Source of the DNA: Corbicula japonica
Taxonomy: Eukaryota > Mollusca > Bivalvia > Venerida > Cyrenidae
Length of the DNA stretch: 64,000 nt
NCBI GenBank assembly: GCA_038501625.1
Contig: JAZAYU010000037.1
Span: 4,898,001-4,962,000, forward strand
Direction of reading: 5' to 3'
The notes below the pieces were generated by a model. It was given only the letters and a program-made list of their open reading frames with translations, did not search any database and was not told the DNA's origin. Both the position numbers and the translations under genes were made by a program. Positions 1 to 12,567 of this stretch are shown here, in pieces. Numbering within the stretch: position 1 is the stretch's first letter; the number at the start of each line of letters is the position of its first letter.

Positions 1-1080
1 TTATAATGAAATAATGAACACCCCATCACATTTTCTTCAATAATAACTTTAGCTTAAAACTCAGCTTTGTATCCATGAAACGAATGGAAATCTATCTCAT
101 TGTTCAATCTAAGTTAATTGATGTCAGCATCAGATTGTTTTCGAGAACACTTCTATTTGACGAAGTGTCGGGATTCATCATTCGGTATAAGGTTATAGAG
201 TACAAGATCGATCAAGTCATTTCATTATAGTCATCATGGCAAAATATAGAATACAGAACGATAAAGCGCACGTTTCCAACAAAAAAAAAACACCGAGTGT
301 TAGAAAATTTGATAATAGTACTTAAGATATTTAAAATTCTATAAATAACTTTGTATAATGCAGCTTTTTCTGATTTCCGTAGGATTTATAAGACAAAAGT
401 GGCCAGCGGAAATAAATCGTGACCAGTAGACGGCATCATAACATACTTGGTTGACCACAGTATGAAAGCTATTCGGGTGGAAAGTTGACGTAATTTCGGG
501 ATAAATATTGATTTAAATTTCAATGAAGAACAACACTTGAGAGTCATGTCTGTACAAAATAGATCAAAAGTATTTTGTTGGTACCGTTATGACAGATTGA
601 AACAATTCTGTCATTGATCACCAATGAAAGACGAGCCTGTTCACTTGTCAAATCGCAAATGATACTTTGGAAATTATTGCAAAGTGTAACATGTCAACTA
701 ACCATTTTCTGCGACTAGAATATGTCCTGCTGGATACTCTAACAAAATTCAGGTATGACAGACCTTTAGCAAACACTACCTTTTTTAATACCGTAGATGC
801 CGAATGATAAGTTCGTGCTATTTAGATTCTAAGTAATAGTTATTTAATAATACCATGACAGTCATTATATTACTCACACATGACAAAGTATACAGTTTGC
901 TTAGTATTCAGTTCTTATTCGTGTATTCTCTTTTCTTCAATGTCTAGTTTATAACAATTGTTCAGGACTGGCTGCATCCAGAATGCCTACAACAGTCAAA
1001 GCTAAGATAGGAAAATAGAACATTGTAGGATTCAGTCATAAAGTACACCGCAAATAATAAACGAAAATGAAAACGTCTTA
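1..1080. other. No gene recognised
   Basis: AT-rich sequence without a coding frame of useful length, a splice-bounded exon or a clear inverted repeat. Nothing here can be annotated from sequence alone. Confidence 0.5.
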
Positions 1081-1865
1081 GAATTGTCAATGGCAACACA
1101 CTTGCTCATTGGGGAAAAACATGCTGAAGAGGGTGTCTTAACCTCACGCTTGTACCTAAAGGTTCTCATACGAAAAAGCACGCCCAAGTTGTCTTAGTGA
1201 ATTAACTCCAATCTCACCATTACATCGCACGTAAAGGCACACACATGTACTCGTATTAAATTAAGAAGCTTAAGGCATTATGAAGCGAAAAGGGTAGGAA
1301 CCCGATGACCTTAACGAGACGGGTGCACCTGGAATAAAGTCAGCAAGAACATGATGGCATGAATCAAGGACAGTGAAAGAGCTTTCATGTTCGTCATCAA
1401 GAGTTCCCTAGCCACCTTATCAAATCTTAAACCCCTGCCACCACCGTGCATATGTAGCTAAGCTATTAACTGTAGATGGGTTAATCACCATGCATCCAGA
1501 GCGCTTTAGAATGTAAACCTTTTGTTTGAATTAACAGATGGTTTTTACAAATAAGGTGATGAAACTGATATTGTTTTTATGTTCTTTAATATTTAAATCA
1601 AATACTCATTAACATTGGTTGGGAATAATATTGTTGCTGTAGTGATTTCCAACTTCAGTTGTATTTATGAATTAAATTGGGATATCTGCAATAAAACTTG
1701 AAACTGGGGTTTCCAAATATGTTGTGCCGATACTCCTGTATCTAAAAATAACCTTTTATGCAAATATTGCGTTCATTAAAATCTTTAACATTGTTACAAG
1801 CTCTAAAAAAGGAAACAAGTTGAGAAAATATAAACACCTTAAGATGTTTAACGTGTGACTTCACC
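1081..1865 (-). mobile_element. Old diverged copy of the Penelope-like element 3' region
   Basis: Reading along the plus strand, this stretch follows the 3' part of the element at 49347-50290 in the same order: the AACCTCACRCTTG block, AGGTTCTCATA, GTTGTCTTRGTGAA, GTCAGCAAGAACAYGATGRCA, the GGGTTAATCACCATGCATSCAGAGCGCT block and the RT C-terminal coding part near 1540-1830. It has many substitutions and small indels, so it is much older than the copy at 11300. No reading frame survives. The element's own coding direction is the minus strand. Confidence 0.7.
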
Positions 1866-4353
1866 AACTAGAAATTAAAATTATAAATATCAAAATCAAC
1901 CATTTAATCATGCATTTTACTGGTAATTAGGCCGTTTCAAGAAATGTGCTTGCTTTTCTTAAATACTGGCTTTAGATTAACAATATTTAATTTATGTTTC
2001 ATGAACTCAAGATTAAAAAGCATCTATATGTGGTTATCTATATTCAACAAATCGCCAATGTATTAATGATATTTTTAGCAATCGACTGTTTCTGTCTGTA
2101 TTATGTAATGGTAATATGCTTCTGGAACAGTATCGTAAATCGTCAAACTAAATCTTAATAACTAGGTCACGGTGTCATATCTACTTAGGAATTCATGTCT
2201 GTGTTTTGAGAAGATCAATTAATTTAAGACGGCGCGAAAATAAAGCCTAGAAATCTGATTTACTTTATAGTCTTATGTCTGCTACAAGAATCAATCTTGA
2301 TTTTCTTTGTTAGAAGTGTCTGCCGGGGGAATATACGGAAAAGTGATCAATTCATATAACTCGTTTAGTTAAAAAACAAAATCAGGACTTTCCAGAAGAC
2401 GTTCAGATATGTCTGTGTCTTTTATGCGCGTATTTTACATCAGAGCAATGCACATAATTGTTTGCTTAGAATTAACGGATAGATGGTTAGACGAAACTGA
2501 AATTTTCTACGCGTATACAAATTCACAGATCAGACTAAAACGTAATTTCAATTGATCTGCAAATATTCGACAAGGAAACACAAAACGTTCAATTGATTTG
2601 GACAAATTGGACTAGAAAACACGAAAATTAAATTCAATCGATCCCCAGTCGCAGTTTATGGAAAGTTGTTCAAAGGAGATACATTTTGTTCTGGATGAAA
2701 TTTACCATTTTGTTTAGTTGTTCTCTCTTACAAATGAACAATCAATATGGGTACATATTGTTATATTAAAATGACTATAAAGAGTAAACTTCGTAATCTA
2801 ACTGTTCATACTTAAAAAAAAAACGAAAATGGAACTTTGTTTTTCAATACCTGTTTTTTGGCATAGGAATGTAAAAGGACCCATAGGCGTCGATTTAAAG
2901 AATAAAAAATGAGTCATTCAGTACCCCGTTTAGGGAAAACCTATTTTTATTAAATCACTTTTTCATGTTAAGATCGTGATTTGCAACATCTAGCGGGTCG
3001 TTTTTTTTTATTTCTTTTTTTTTATTTCACAGCTTGTTCGCTTTTTTAATGATTGAAACAATGTTAAAGTCATCGTCGGAATTGCAGGGTACCTTTTTTT
3101 ACTAAACTATGCCAGATTCTTATGTTTTATCTGTTTGTTTTCTTTTGAATGCAAATTGTAGAGATAATGGATGGTTCGACGTTATTTCACAAACTTTAAG
3201 AAAACTTGTGCTTGTTATTTGTCTTAAATGCCAAGTGTGAGGTTGGTGCAAACTGCTAAATAAATAAACATTATTTATTAAAATTAAGCGATAAATACAC
3301 TTTGTTTCTAGTTAAGGATTTAATGTTCATGATGAACGGAACTTTTATACCCTTCTACGGAATTATTCAGCCATATTCGTTCAACCTTCAACGCTGATGA
3401 GCATCTAATGATCATGACGCTGACTACTTTCGTTTCCTTTTTATGAAAACTCTGACAGAAAAATACATTAAATTCATGTAGTATAACAGTTTTAAGAAAG
3501 CAAACTTACATTTTAAATCTGGAACAATAAGTCAGCTCGATCCAGACATTGATCACTAAAATGGACACACATTTACATCTAGCTTCACTTCGTCATTAAA
3601 TTCCCTTATCACACATATCACTGGGGGCTAACGCGTGTAACGGAAAAGTGTTGCGCATCGACAGCAAGTGTATGTTTCTCAACAGAATTTGTTTTATAAA
3701 CGTCTTGCTCGTAAGACTTCCACCTGACTTGTTTCTGTATGAATAAAATTAACATAGAAAACATGATATAGAGGTGACTCAAACATCGAACAGAAATCAA
3801 GGTGTGTAATGTATAGTTTATTTTACGTTTTTCAAAAAATTTAATGCTTGTCAATGATTGATTTCATCTGATATCGCGATGTTTTTGCCAAATATAACAT
3901 AAATGTATTAATATTACATATAAAATATTATTCAATTGCATTATTTGTTTAATTTCTTATAAAAGTGGCCATTAGCATTAGTTTCAAGAACCAAAACATT
4001 ACTTATCATTTTTAATTATTTATATTTAGGTAAAAATTTAAACTGTTTGCTACAAATTTGGTATGGTTGAGATCAGAAACCATTTTACAGTTTTTTTTAA
4101 ATTATTATTTTTTTACGGTAAAATGGATATTACAAAAGTAATACTGTAACAGCTCTTTAAGAAATGGGTTTTACAAACAAAATAGTATAATGGAAAGCAG
4201 CATAAACGTGGAAATCGGATAATCCTCGTGACAGTTTTTTGCATCGTGGTAAAAACGCAGTAATAAGCGATGTTCTATGAATTGTTTGATTTAAGTAACA
4301 AAATGTTTATTTGCTTCTTGTTTTGACCATTTTATTTCTGAATTCATCAACAG
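1866..4353. other. Gene-poor stretch with one dispersed repeat
   Basis: No coding exon recognised. Positions about 2170-2470 are similar to 15215-15500: both share TTAAATAAGACGGCG-like, TGYCATGCCGGGG-like and CTTTYATGCGCGT-like blocks in the same order and orientation. This looks like an ancient dispersed repeat. Poly-T runs occur near 3000-3030. Any 5' exons of the gene that begins in or before 4354 could lie here, but none could be identified. Confidence 0.4.
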
Positions 4354-7300
4354 TGGCATGGTCAGGGGTAAAAAGAAGACAGAAAAGAAGACATCAGATA
4401 AGAGTGATGAAATCACAGAGGTATCTAGTTCATTTATTTTGCTTGTAATTAGGTGGCATAGCAAGCAGTGTTTAATCTTTTCAAACATGTGACTGTGCTC
4501 TTTCAAAGCAAATTCTTGAAATCGTGCTCCCTTTTTATATTTTTAGGATCTTTGTGCAGACATGTTTAAAACAATGAAATTTGCCCATTTGAAAAAAGAT
4601 ACATTGAGTAAAACATCTTCACAGACAGCACAAAATCCAAGGAAAAAAGTACATTTGGTCAATTTAAAAATGAAACAGCCATTAATATATCAACTCGACA
4701 AAGGATAATACATATTTTTCATTCAAAATAAGTGAAGTGTACATGGAATGTGAAATTTTTCATTGTTTCTTTTGTTAAAATTGAATTATTTGCTTTAGGC
4801 CTATACTGATACATTCTGGGTTTAAAAAGCTGTATAAAGGGATATTTTAAAATAAATTCACATGTAAAAATTTAAATTGTTGTTATTTTACAGACTATAC
4901 AATTATAGGCTCAGACCACAAATACATACATTTTCTCAATTAACTAGGATTCTGAAGATGATAAGCCGGAACATGGTACTATAGTGGAAGCAGATGAGAT
5001 GGACATGTCATCGGCAAACACGATTGAAGAATCCACCAATTCTGATAAAGACAGTGACTTGCAGGTAAATTAATGAGCTGGTAAAGTAAGAATTGCAATA
5101 AATCTATTTTTCATGTATATGTTAAAGGTATTTTCCACTGATTCTTTCTCACTAAAACACACATTAAATCAAACTTAAGGACACTTTTGAATTTAGAGGT
5201 TTTAAACTGGGTTCATTTTTAATGTTTGCAGTCATATTTTAAAATGATATGCTCACAGCAATTAATTAATTTTGTACGAAGTAAATAAATAAGTTAAAGT
5301 CAGACATTTTAATTTATTAATATTAATAAATAAAGGAAGGACAACTTAAATATTTCACACATTAAAATATATAATAGGTTAATTGCTACGGTAACAGTGT
5401 GTTAGGAAATGATCATTTGATTGAGTTCATAGATAATGAGTCTTATTGAAGGCATTCAAATGTACTGACGGCCATTAATTCAGCATACACAATTACAAAA
5501 AAATTACAAAAAATCAACAAACACCATTTTATGGTTCTGCTGCAACAGATGCTAATGAGAATGATACATTACAGATGAAAAAATTTGTTGTATTTTAGGA
5601 GGATTTTCAGTAATGCTGTTGTGGAGTGTGATTTTATTGTAAAGGCTAGATTGATTCAAAAGCATGATCTGTTTGAGCTTAGAAAAGCAGCCAAAATGGT
5701 CTGACCCCTTAATAAAACCACCTCGCTAATTAGACCGCTTATATGCAGACCCACAAGTGCTCAAAATAGCAGTAGTTTACTGCATGCTGTTCTTTTTAGT
5801 TCAGTTTAATAAGTTGGTGGAAAGTATTGCAGTCTTGATTATTTTTATCTTAGAACACTTATGATATGATTTGTTTTAGGAAAAGATGTTGTTGTTGGAA
5901 AGAGAAAATGCAGCACTGAAAGAAGAGATCAGAACTTTGCAAGGTAATGTGAAAATTAAATGACTGGCTTTCCTTGAGGTGGCTTATTGGGGTGGGGTGT
6001 TTTCTGTAACAGTGTACTACTACATAGTTACTTGCTTTAAATGACATCCGTATATTGACACCATCTTTGTCCAACAAAGCCTCTTATACGAGAAATTATC
6101 TGAAATAGGATGCAACATGGATGACATCATCTACAGTAAAACCCTCAACAAGACCACCCTGCAATTAAGACCACCTCGATAACAAGACCAAAATTCCCAT
6201 GTCCTTTATTAGAGTTTTGTTCAATTTGCCACCTGAAATAAATACCACTTCACTATTAAGACCACTTAAGTCCAGTCTCAATTGTGGTCTTTATAGAAGG
6301 GTTAACCCTTTCCTCTATATATACGCATTTTATGCATGTACGACCAGTGTAGATCCAGATCAGCCGGCACATCAATGCCATCTGATCAGGATCTGCACTG
6401 GTCGTTTTTTGGTTAGAAGTAACCTAATGAATCAAAAAAAGCTTACAGTTTAGATCCTGATCAGACGGCACTGATGTGCAGGCTGATCTGGACCTAAAAT
6501 GTTCGCCCTTGCAATTAAGGTGTTTTACAGAGGAAAGGGTTAAAAGTATATTTTAATGTATTGTTACACACTACTATAAAATAATTAACCATCTTCCCTA
6601 TAATTCCAGCATCAAAGAAGAGAAAACTGAACGAGAGTGTTGAAATTGAAAGACCGTACACTGTAAGTTTTAAATTTCATATATGTAAGCTTGATTGCTT
6701 AGTCGATTTAGGTTGATAGTTTTTGTGTCACAAAGATCTAGTGATGATTTTCAGCGGCTGTTTGTTATTTTGTAGGTATTTCAAGCCTATCAAAAAGGAA
6801 CACGATCTTTTATTTATTTATTGTTCTTTAGTTGACCACATGTCAAAATGTCTGCAGCATTATTGCATCAACCTCCCTGTAAATATTTAGACATATTGAG
6901 TTTGTGGACATATTACATATTACTTAACTTGTGTAAAAGTCAAATAAAACTTGAATATTCGAATATATTCAAATATGCGTAACAAATATTCAAATGATTT
7001 CACTTTTCGATCCCATGACTACTAAGAATCATAACTCTGTGTCTTGTATGCATTAAGTTTCGGTATTATTTAATTTTTGGTTTATGGCTTTCAAAGTTTC
7101 TTTTTCTTTTTTTTATCATGTATCGCAACATATTATTGAACTTATTCAGTTTGTCTTCTATAAATACCCATACAGAACTCTTGTCAATATTTGGCCCTTT
7201 AGGGTCAAACACTGATTTTGGTAACATATTATATGATTTCAGTGGAACTCGTGTACATTGACTTCCCTTTCCAAGATTAATTCTCACTTTGTTATTAAAA

Positions 7301-7400
7301 TATATCATTAATTTTCAGAGAAATATTGGCAATTCTGTTATGGCAAGATGGCCTGCTGACAAGCAGTATAATAGTGGAAAGATTGATAAGGTGGAAGTGT
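4354..7400 (+). CDS. Partial gene: lysine-rich coiled-coil protein with Tudor-like segment (6 exons)
   Basis: Six exons can be joined with GT-AG introns and consistent phases: 4354-4420 (ATG at 4358), 4547-4648, 4948-5064, 5880-5943, 6610-6662 and 7319-7400, giving 161 residues. The start is a plausible initiator but lies 4 nt after a CAG acceptor, so upstream exons are possible. The product begins MVRGKKKTEKKTSDK, continues with acidic and serine-rich stretches, has a short coiled coil (EKMLLLERENAALKEEI, about 95-111) and a basic patch SKKRKL that could be a nuclear signal. Exon 6 reads GNSVMARWPADKQYNSGKI, which matches the first strands of Tudor domains of the 53BP1/LBR kind (V.A.W....Y.SGKI). 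The frame stays open at the last donor and the 3' exons were not found. A TTAA MITE and the large satellite lie in or beyond the introns. A chromatin-reader role is inference only. Confidence 0.6.
6120..6301. repeat. Dispersed repeat with 'ACCACCTCGATAA' words
   Basis: Intronic sequence containing several AAGACCACC and TTAAGACCAC words. A related short stretch lies at about 5697-5770. It ends where the TTAA MITE begins. It looks like a dispersed repeat remnant; the family is not recognised. Confidence 0.35.
6306..6539. mobile_element. TTAA-target MITE (piggyBac-like termini), copy 1
   Basis: The termini are CCCTTTCCTC and GAGGAAAGGG, flanked on both sides by TTAA (6302-6305 and 6540-6543). 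The whole 234-bp body is close to a palindrome, with repeated GATCAG/CTGATC words around GTGTAGATCCAGATCAGCC. There is no coding capacity. TTAA target use and CCC-starting ends are those of piggyBac-type elements; this assignment is by termini only. Related copies lie at 8130, 26214, 30455, 39355, 62864, 63244 and 63760. Confidence 0.75.
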
Positions 7401-8040
7401 GTAAGTATTGACATTTAGATTCTGATTAAGGTTATGATTTTTATCAGCAGGTGTTGAATCAATGTGTAAGTCATGTGATCTGTGATATTGTGACACACTT
7501 GTGTAACAGATTATATATATTATGACAGTTCAGCTTTCTATTGCTCTTTCAAGTTGGTCCATAAAGCAGTAAAGAATTTGAACTTAAAAAAAAACAGAAT
7601 TAAGATTGATTGAGATTGTATTTTAATTGAGGATAGAATTGGTATTTGATGGTGTGTGAAGGGCTTAATGCATACTTTATGCAATCCAACTATTTTTCTT
7701 ACCCTGATGAAAAACATCAAATTTTGAATCAGTTCTTATATTTAGCTCTCGTGTTTAGGCGAAATTGGGAAAAAAATTGAAACATTAATACCTTTTTAAT
7801 TGCTGTTAGAACAGCCATGTTGTCGATTAAAAAAATTACAGCACACTTTGTTGCAGCGACTCATTGCAAAATTGTCAATGCCAAACGTCAAGATATTTTG
7901 CACAGTAATTAATTGTGAGCAGCTTTTACTGAAGCCACGCCTCTCAGAGTTATACGTTACACCGCATACCACAAGGAATTCTGATTTGTTGGATTTAATT
8001 AGGGCTACCTAACAAAAATGCTACATGCAACATTTTTATA
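7401..8040. other. Probable intron sequence, no feature
   Basis: AT-rich DNA after the last recognised donor of the Tudor-like gene. A plus frame at 7800-8012 is open but shows no Tudor continuation and no good donor. No exon is called. Confidence 0.4.
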
Positions 8041-10830
8041 AATGCTTTGCCATGTTAGTTGACTTGTAAGGGCATCCTAATAACGATTTGAAATATACCA
8101 TTTTGTCTTAAATGAATGTTGTGTTTTAACCCTTTCCTCAATAGACACACCTTTATTGCATGGGCAAACAGTATAGATCCGGATCAGCTGGCACATCTGT
8201 GCAATCTGATCAGATCTAAACTGTTTGATTTTTGATTTGTTGGGTTAGTTCTGACCAAAATGTGAACAATGCAGATTCTGATCAGATGGCACAAATGTGC
8301 CGGTTGATCAGGATCTACACTGGTCGCAAAGCCTAAGAGGCATATATATGGATTAAAGAGTTAAACCATTTTTGTAGACTTGTGTTGTAAGGGCGCCCTA
8401 ACTAAAGTGCTACATGCATCATTATTGTAAATGTTGTGTTATACTCCCATGTTGGTTGACTTGTTAGGGCATCCTAACAGAGGTTTGAAATGCACCATTT
8501 TCTCTGAAATGAATGTTGTGTTTTAAACCATGTTTGTGTTGTTAGGGCGCCCTAACTAAAGTGCTTCATGCATCAATTTTTGTAAATGTTGTGTTGTACT
8601 CCAATGTTGGTTGACTTGTTAGGGCGTCCCAACAGAGGTTTAAAATGCACCATTTTCTCTGAAATGAATGTTGTGTTTTAAACCACCATATTTATAGATG
8701 TGTTGTTAGGGCGCCCTAACTAAAGTGCTTCATGCATCATTTTGTAAATGATGTGTTATACTCCCATGTTGGTTGACTTGTTAGGGCGTCCTAACAGAGG
8801 TTTAAAATGCACCATTTTCTCTGAAATGAATGTTGTGTTTTAAACCATGTTTGTGTTGTTAGGGCGCCCTAACTAAAGTGCTTCATGCATCAATTTTTGT
8901 AAATGTTGTGTTGTACTCCAATGTTGGTTGACTTGTTAGGGCGTCCCAACAGAGGTTTAAAATGCACCATTTTCTCTTAAACGAATGTTGTGTTTTAAAC
9001 CATTTTTGTAGACTTGTATTGTAAGGGCGCCCTAACTAAAGTGCCACATGCATCATTTTTTGTAAACAGTTTGTTTTACATTATGTTGGTTGACTTATTA
9101 GGGCGTCATAACAAAGATTTGAAATACACCATTTCCTCTAAAAATGAATGTTGTGTTCTAAACCATTTTTGTTAGGTTGTTAGGGCGCCCTAACTAAATG
9201 GCTACATGCATCATTTTTGTAAATGTTGTATTATACTCCCTTGTCGGTTGACTTGTTAGGGCGTCCAAACAGAGGCTTAAAATGCACCATTGTCTCTCAA
9301 ATTGATGTTGTGTTTTAAACTAATTTTGTAGACTTGTTTTGTTAGGGCGCCCTAACTTAAATACTCCATGCATCATTTGTGTAAATGGTTTGTTTTACAT
9401 TATGTTGATTGACTCATAGGGCGTCTTAACAGAGGTTTGAAATGTACCATTTTCTCTGAAATGAATGTTGTGTTTTAAAACATTTTTGTAGACTTGTTAG
9501 GGTGCACTAATTAAAGTGCTTCATGCATCATTTTTGTAAATGTTTTATTATACTCCCATGTTGGTTGATATGTAAGGGCGTCCTAACAGAGGTTTAAAAT
9601 GCACCATTTTCTCTTAAACAAATGTTGTGTTTTAAACCATTTTTGTTGACTTGAATTGTTAGAGCGCCCTAACTAAAGTGCTTCATGCATCAGTTTTGTA
9701 AATAATGTGTATACTCCATGTTTGTTTACTTGTTAGGGCATCCTCACAAGGGTTTGAAATCAAACCTGCACCATTTTCATTTGAATGAATGTTGTGTTTT
9801 AAACCACCATATTTATAGGTGTTAGGGCGCCCTAACAAAGGTTTGAAGTGCACCATATTTGCCTTTCTCAATGTTGTGTTTTAAACCACCATATTTATAG
9901 GTGTCTTGTTAGGGCGCCCTAAAAAAGGTTTGAAATGCACCATATTTGCCTTACTCAATGTTGTGTTTTAAACCACCATATTTATAGGTGTGTTGTAAGT
10001 GCGCCCTAACAAAGGTTAGAAATGCACCATTTTTGCCTTACTCAATGTTGTGTTTGAACCACCATATTGTGTTGTTAGGGTGTGCTACGTAAAGTGCTAC
10101 ATGCATCATTTTTGTAAATGTTGTGTGATACTCCTTTATAATTCAGTTGTTAGGGCGTCCTAACAAAGGTTTGAAATACACAATTCTCAGAAGGTGTTTT
10201 ACAATATATTGGTAGACTAAACATTTCAGTTTTAGTAGATGCATTTATTTTTATTATACTATGTAGGAAAACTTTAGCATGTGATGGCAGCCTAACAAAG
10301 ATTTGCAATGCATCCTTTCTCGTTAAACTAAAAGTTTTATGTTTTACAACACATTGATATAGTAGACTTGTGTTTGTTAGGGCGTCCTAACATCAGTTCT
10401 TGTTCTTACAGTTTGTAAAATGTTCTCTTTTACACAGTGTTGATAATGTGCTAGATGTATCTTTCTTTTAGGTAAAGTTTGTTAGGGCGCCCAAACAAAA
10501 GATTGAAATTTTGCAATTTTGTTAGGGTGCCCTAATGATTGAAATTGTGATATAGGATTTGCAATGCATCTTTTCTCTTAAACTAAAAGTTTTATGTTTT
10601 ACAACACATTGATATAGTAGACTTGTGTTTGTTAGGGCGTCCTAACTTAAGTTCTAGTTCTTTCAGTTTGTAAAATGTTCTCTTTTACACCATGATGCTA
10701 GATGCATCTTTCTTTTAGGTTAAGTTTGTTAGGGCGCCCAAACAAAAGTTTGAAATTATAGAGTAATTTATAATTTCCTAATTAAATTAAATTTTGTTAG
10801 GGTGTCCTAATGATTGAAATTATGATATAA
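8040..10830. repeat. Satellite array with palindromic box GTTAGGGCGCCCTAAC
   Basis: About 30 boxes of the form GTTAGGGCGCCCTAAC (a perfect 16-bp palindrome) or the variant GTTAGGGCGTCCTAAC recur every 70-100 bp. In the best-preserved part (8390-9700) the two versions alternate, giving a dimer of roughly 160 bp. The GCGCC version is followed by TAAAGTGCTACATGCATCA, and the GCGTC version by AGAGGTTTGAAATGCACCA. Both linkers contain AATGTTGTGTTTTAAACCA or TTGTAAATGTTGTG words. Copies become irregular after 10000. The box can be read as TTAGGG and CCCTAA, the common telomere hexamer, head to head around CG. The array lies downstream of, and probably in an intron of, the Tudor-like gene. Confidence 0.9.
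8130..8360. mobile_element. TTAA MITE copy 2, inserted in a satellite unit
   Basis: A 231-bp member of the CCCTTTCC family with TTAA at 8126-8129 and 8361-8364. Other satellite units show the uninterrupted target GTGTTTTAAACCATTTTTG, so the filled and empty sites can be compared inside the window. Removing the element plus one TTAA restores the unit exactly. The right terminus has drifted (GGATTAAAGAG). Confidence 0.8.
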
Positions 10831-11299
10831 GTTATTTTCTTAAGTTGTAAATAAACACTGAAAAATTGCAAGTTGTTTTACAATTGTTTCACTTCAACTC
10901 ATACTTTTTTCAGGCTGTTTTGGTCTTTAAAGGGACAATTACTAGGAATTGATGTATGTTTCCCTTTCTAAAATATATTCTGTTATTTATTAAAAGGTTT
11001 TCATATTTTTAATATCGCCTTGGAAGTTTTAACTTCTTTCGTTCTCGCTTCATATGGAATTAACTGGCAGTGAATATTCAAAAACAGGTAAACTACACAC
11101 AGTACAATTGATGTGTAAATGTAACAAAATAAAAAGACATCTTAAGTTAACTATTAAAATATACTAGTTTTTTATTTAAGGATAGGTTTGATATTTACAA
11201 AACAGATGAAATTAAAATCATACTAGTCTAGTCAGAAACAACATTTTAATGAATCAACAATGAAAGGTTGAGTGTTGATAAAGCCACGAATACACGAAA
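10831..11299. other. No gene recognised
   Basis: AT-rich spacer between the satellite and the Penelope-like copy. A CAG acceptor-like site at 10914 is followed by a short frame that stops after five codons, so it is not called as an exon. Confidence 0.4.
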
Positions 11300-12194
11300 A
11301 AAAGGTGAAATATGCATATCAGGAATCGCCACATTCAGAAAAAACAGCCTCCCCACACAGTCAAGAAGAAGAGAGGGAGAGAGCATGGTTAATAAAATGA
11401 TCAGTTTCAAAAGAGACACCACTAACAATTAACAAAAATGAGAACCCGAGGGGTTACCGCCTTGGAACGGTCAGTGGCAAATCAAATTGCCACTGGGGTT
11501 TTAAACCAGGTTCTAGGGTGCACCAACCTCACACTTGCCCCAACAGGTTCTCATATCACAAAACAAATACAAGTTGTCTTGGTGAAACAACTCCAACCCA
11601 CTTATTGGCTCAACAATGTTGCATGCAAAAGCACACAAACATAAAAAAAACATAAGAATTTAATAGCATTGCAAAGCCAAAGGGCGGGTACTCAATGATC
11701 TTACCGAGACCAGAGCTCCTGGAGTAAAATCAGCAAGAACACGATGACAGGGATAAAAGAAACAAATCGAGCTTCTAGGTTCTTTTAAGAAAAGATTTCC
11801 CCATAAACCTTCATTAACTCTTAAAACCCTGCCACCGTCGTGCAACCAAAGAGGTAAGCATAATGATCAACTGTAGAAGGGTTAATTACCAGGCATGCAG
11901 AGCGCTGTAAAATATCATGTTGGTAACCTTTCTTTTTAAATTTACAGATGGTTTTTACGAATAACCGGGAGAAATTAACATTGCCCTTTATCTTCTTAAG
12001 TTTATAAATTAAATCTCCATAAAAAACTGGCTGTGAAATACCTTGTTGCAATAGTGATTTTAAACTGCACCTGTATTTATGAATTAAATCTGGGTATCGA
12101 CGATAAAACTTGCAAAATGTTTTCCTTAATTTGTGATACCGATAACCTTGTTTTAAAAGTTTTTCTGTAATGCAAAGATAACGTTCATTGAAAT
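11300..12194 (-). mobile_element. 5'-truncated, recent copy of the Penelope-like (Naiad-type) element
   Basis: Nearly identical (roughly 98% by eye) to 49347-50240. It starts with the same terminal repeat (GGTGAAATATGCATATCAGG at 11304) and runs through the 3'UTR and the C-terminal RT extension (minus-strand frame 11821-12051, QQGISQPVFYGDLIYKLK), stopping abruptly near 12194. On the minus strand this is the 3' end of the element with the 5' part missing, as expected from incomplete target-primed reverse transcription. Small indels relative to the other copy break the frame. Confidence 0.85.
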
Positions 12195-12567
12195 TTCAAG
12201 CATTTTTACATCAATCTGGTAAAACAAAAACATCAAGACACGTGTAGTTTCTCTATAGTGGACTTAATTCCAATCCTATGTATTGCTAATAAAAGCAAAT
12301 GCTTTGCAGTGCTCGTTATACTACACAAAGAATATTATTTAATTTTAATGGCATACTTGAGTTGTTTGCACATGTTAACCCCTGTATTATGTAATTAATC
12401 AAAACAGGTAGTTAAAGTAATTCTGCACTGGTCATTAAGTTTTTTGTGTGTTTAATCCTTTAGGTTCTAGTGTTTCAAGTTTATCTATCTACATTTTTTA
12501 TCGTATTACCGAAACAACCAACACTCCCTTTTACTTGAACTTAGATTTCTACTTTTAAGAGATGATT

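Noticed and set aside
7800..8012. Candidate next exon of the Tudor-like gene
   Set aside because: Open frame but no Tudor-like continuation and no donor in phase.
8040..10830. Possible CRISPR-like array of 16-bp palindromes
   Set aside because: The sequences between boxes are themselves repeated linkers, not unique spacers.
10914..10940. CAG acceptor-like site just after the satellite
   Set aside because: The frame required by the preceding exon phase stops after a few codons.
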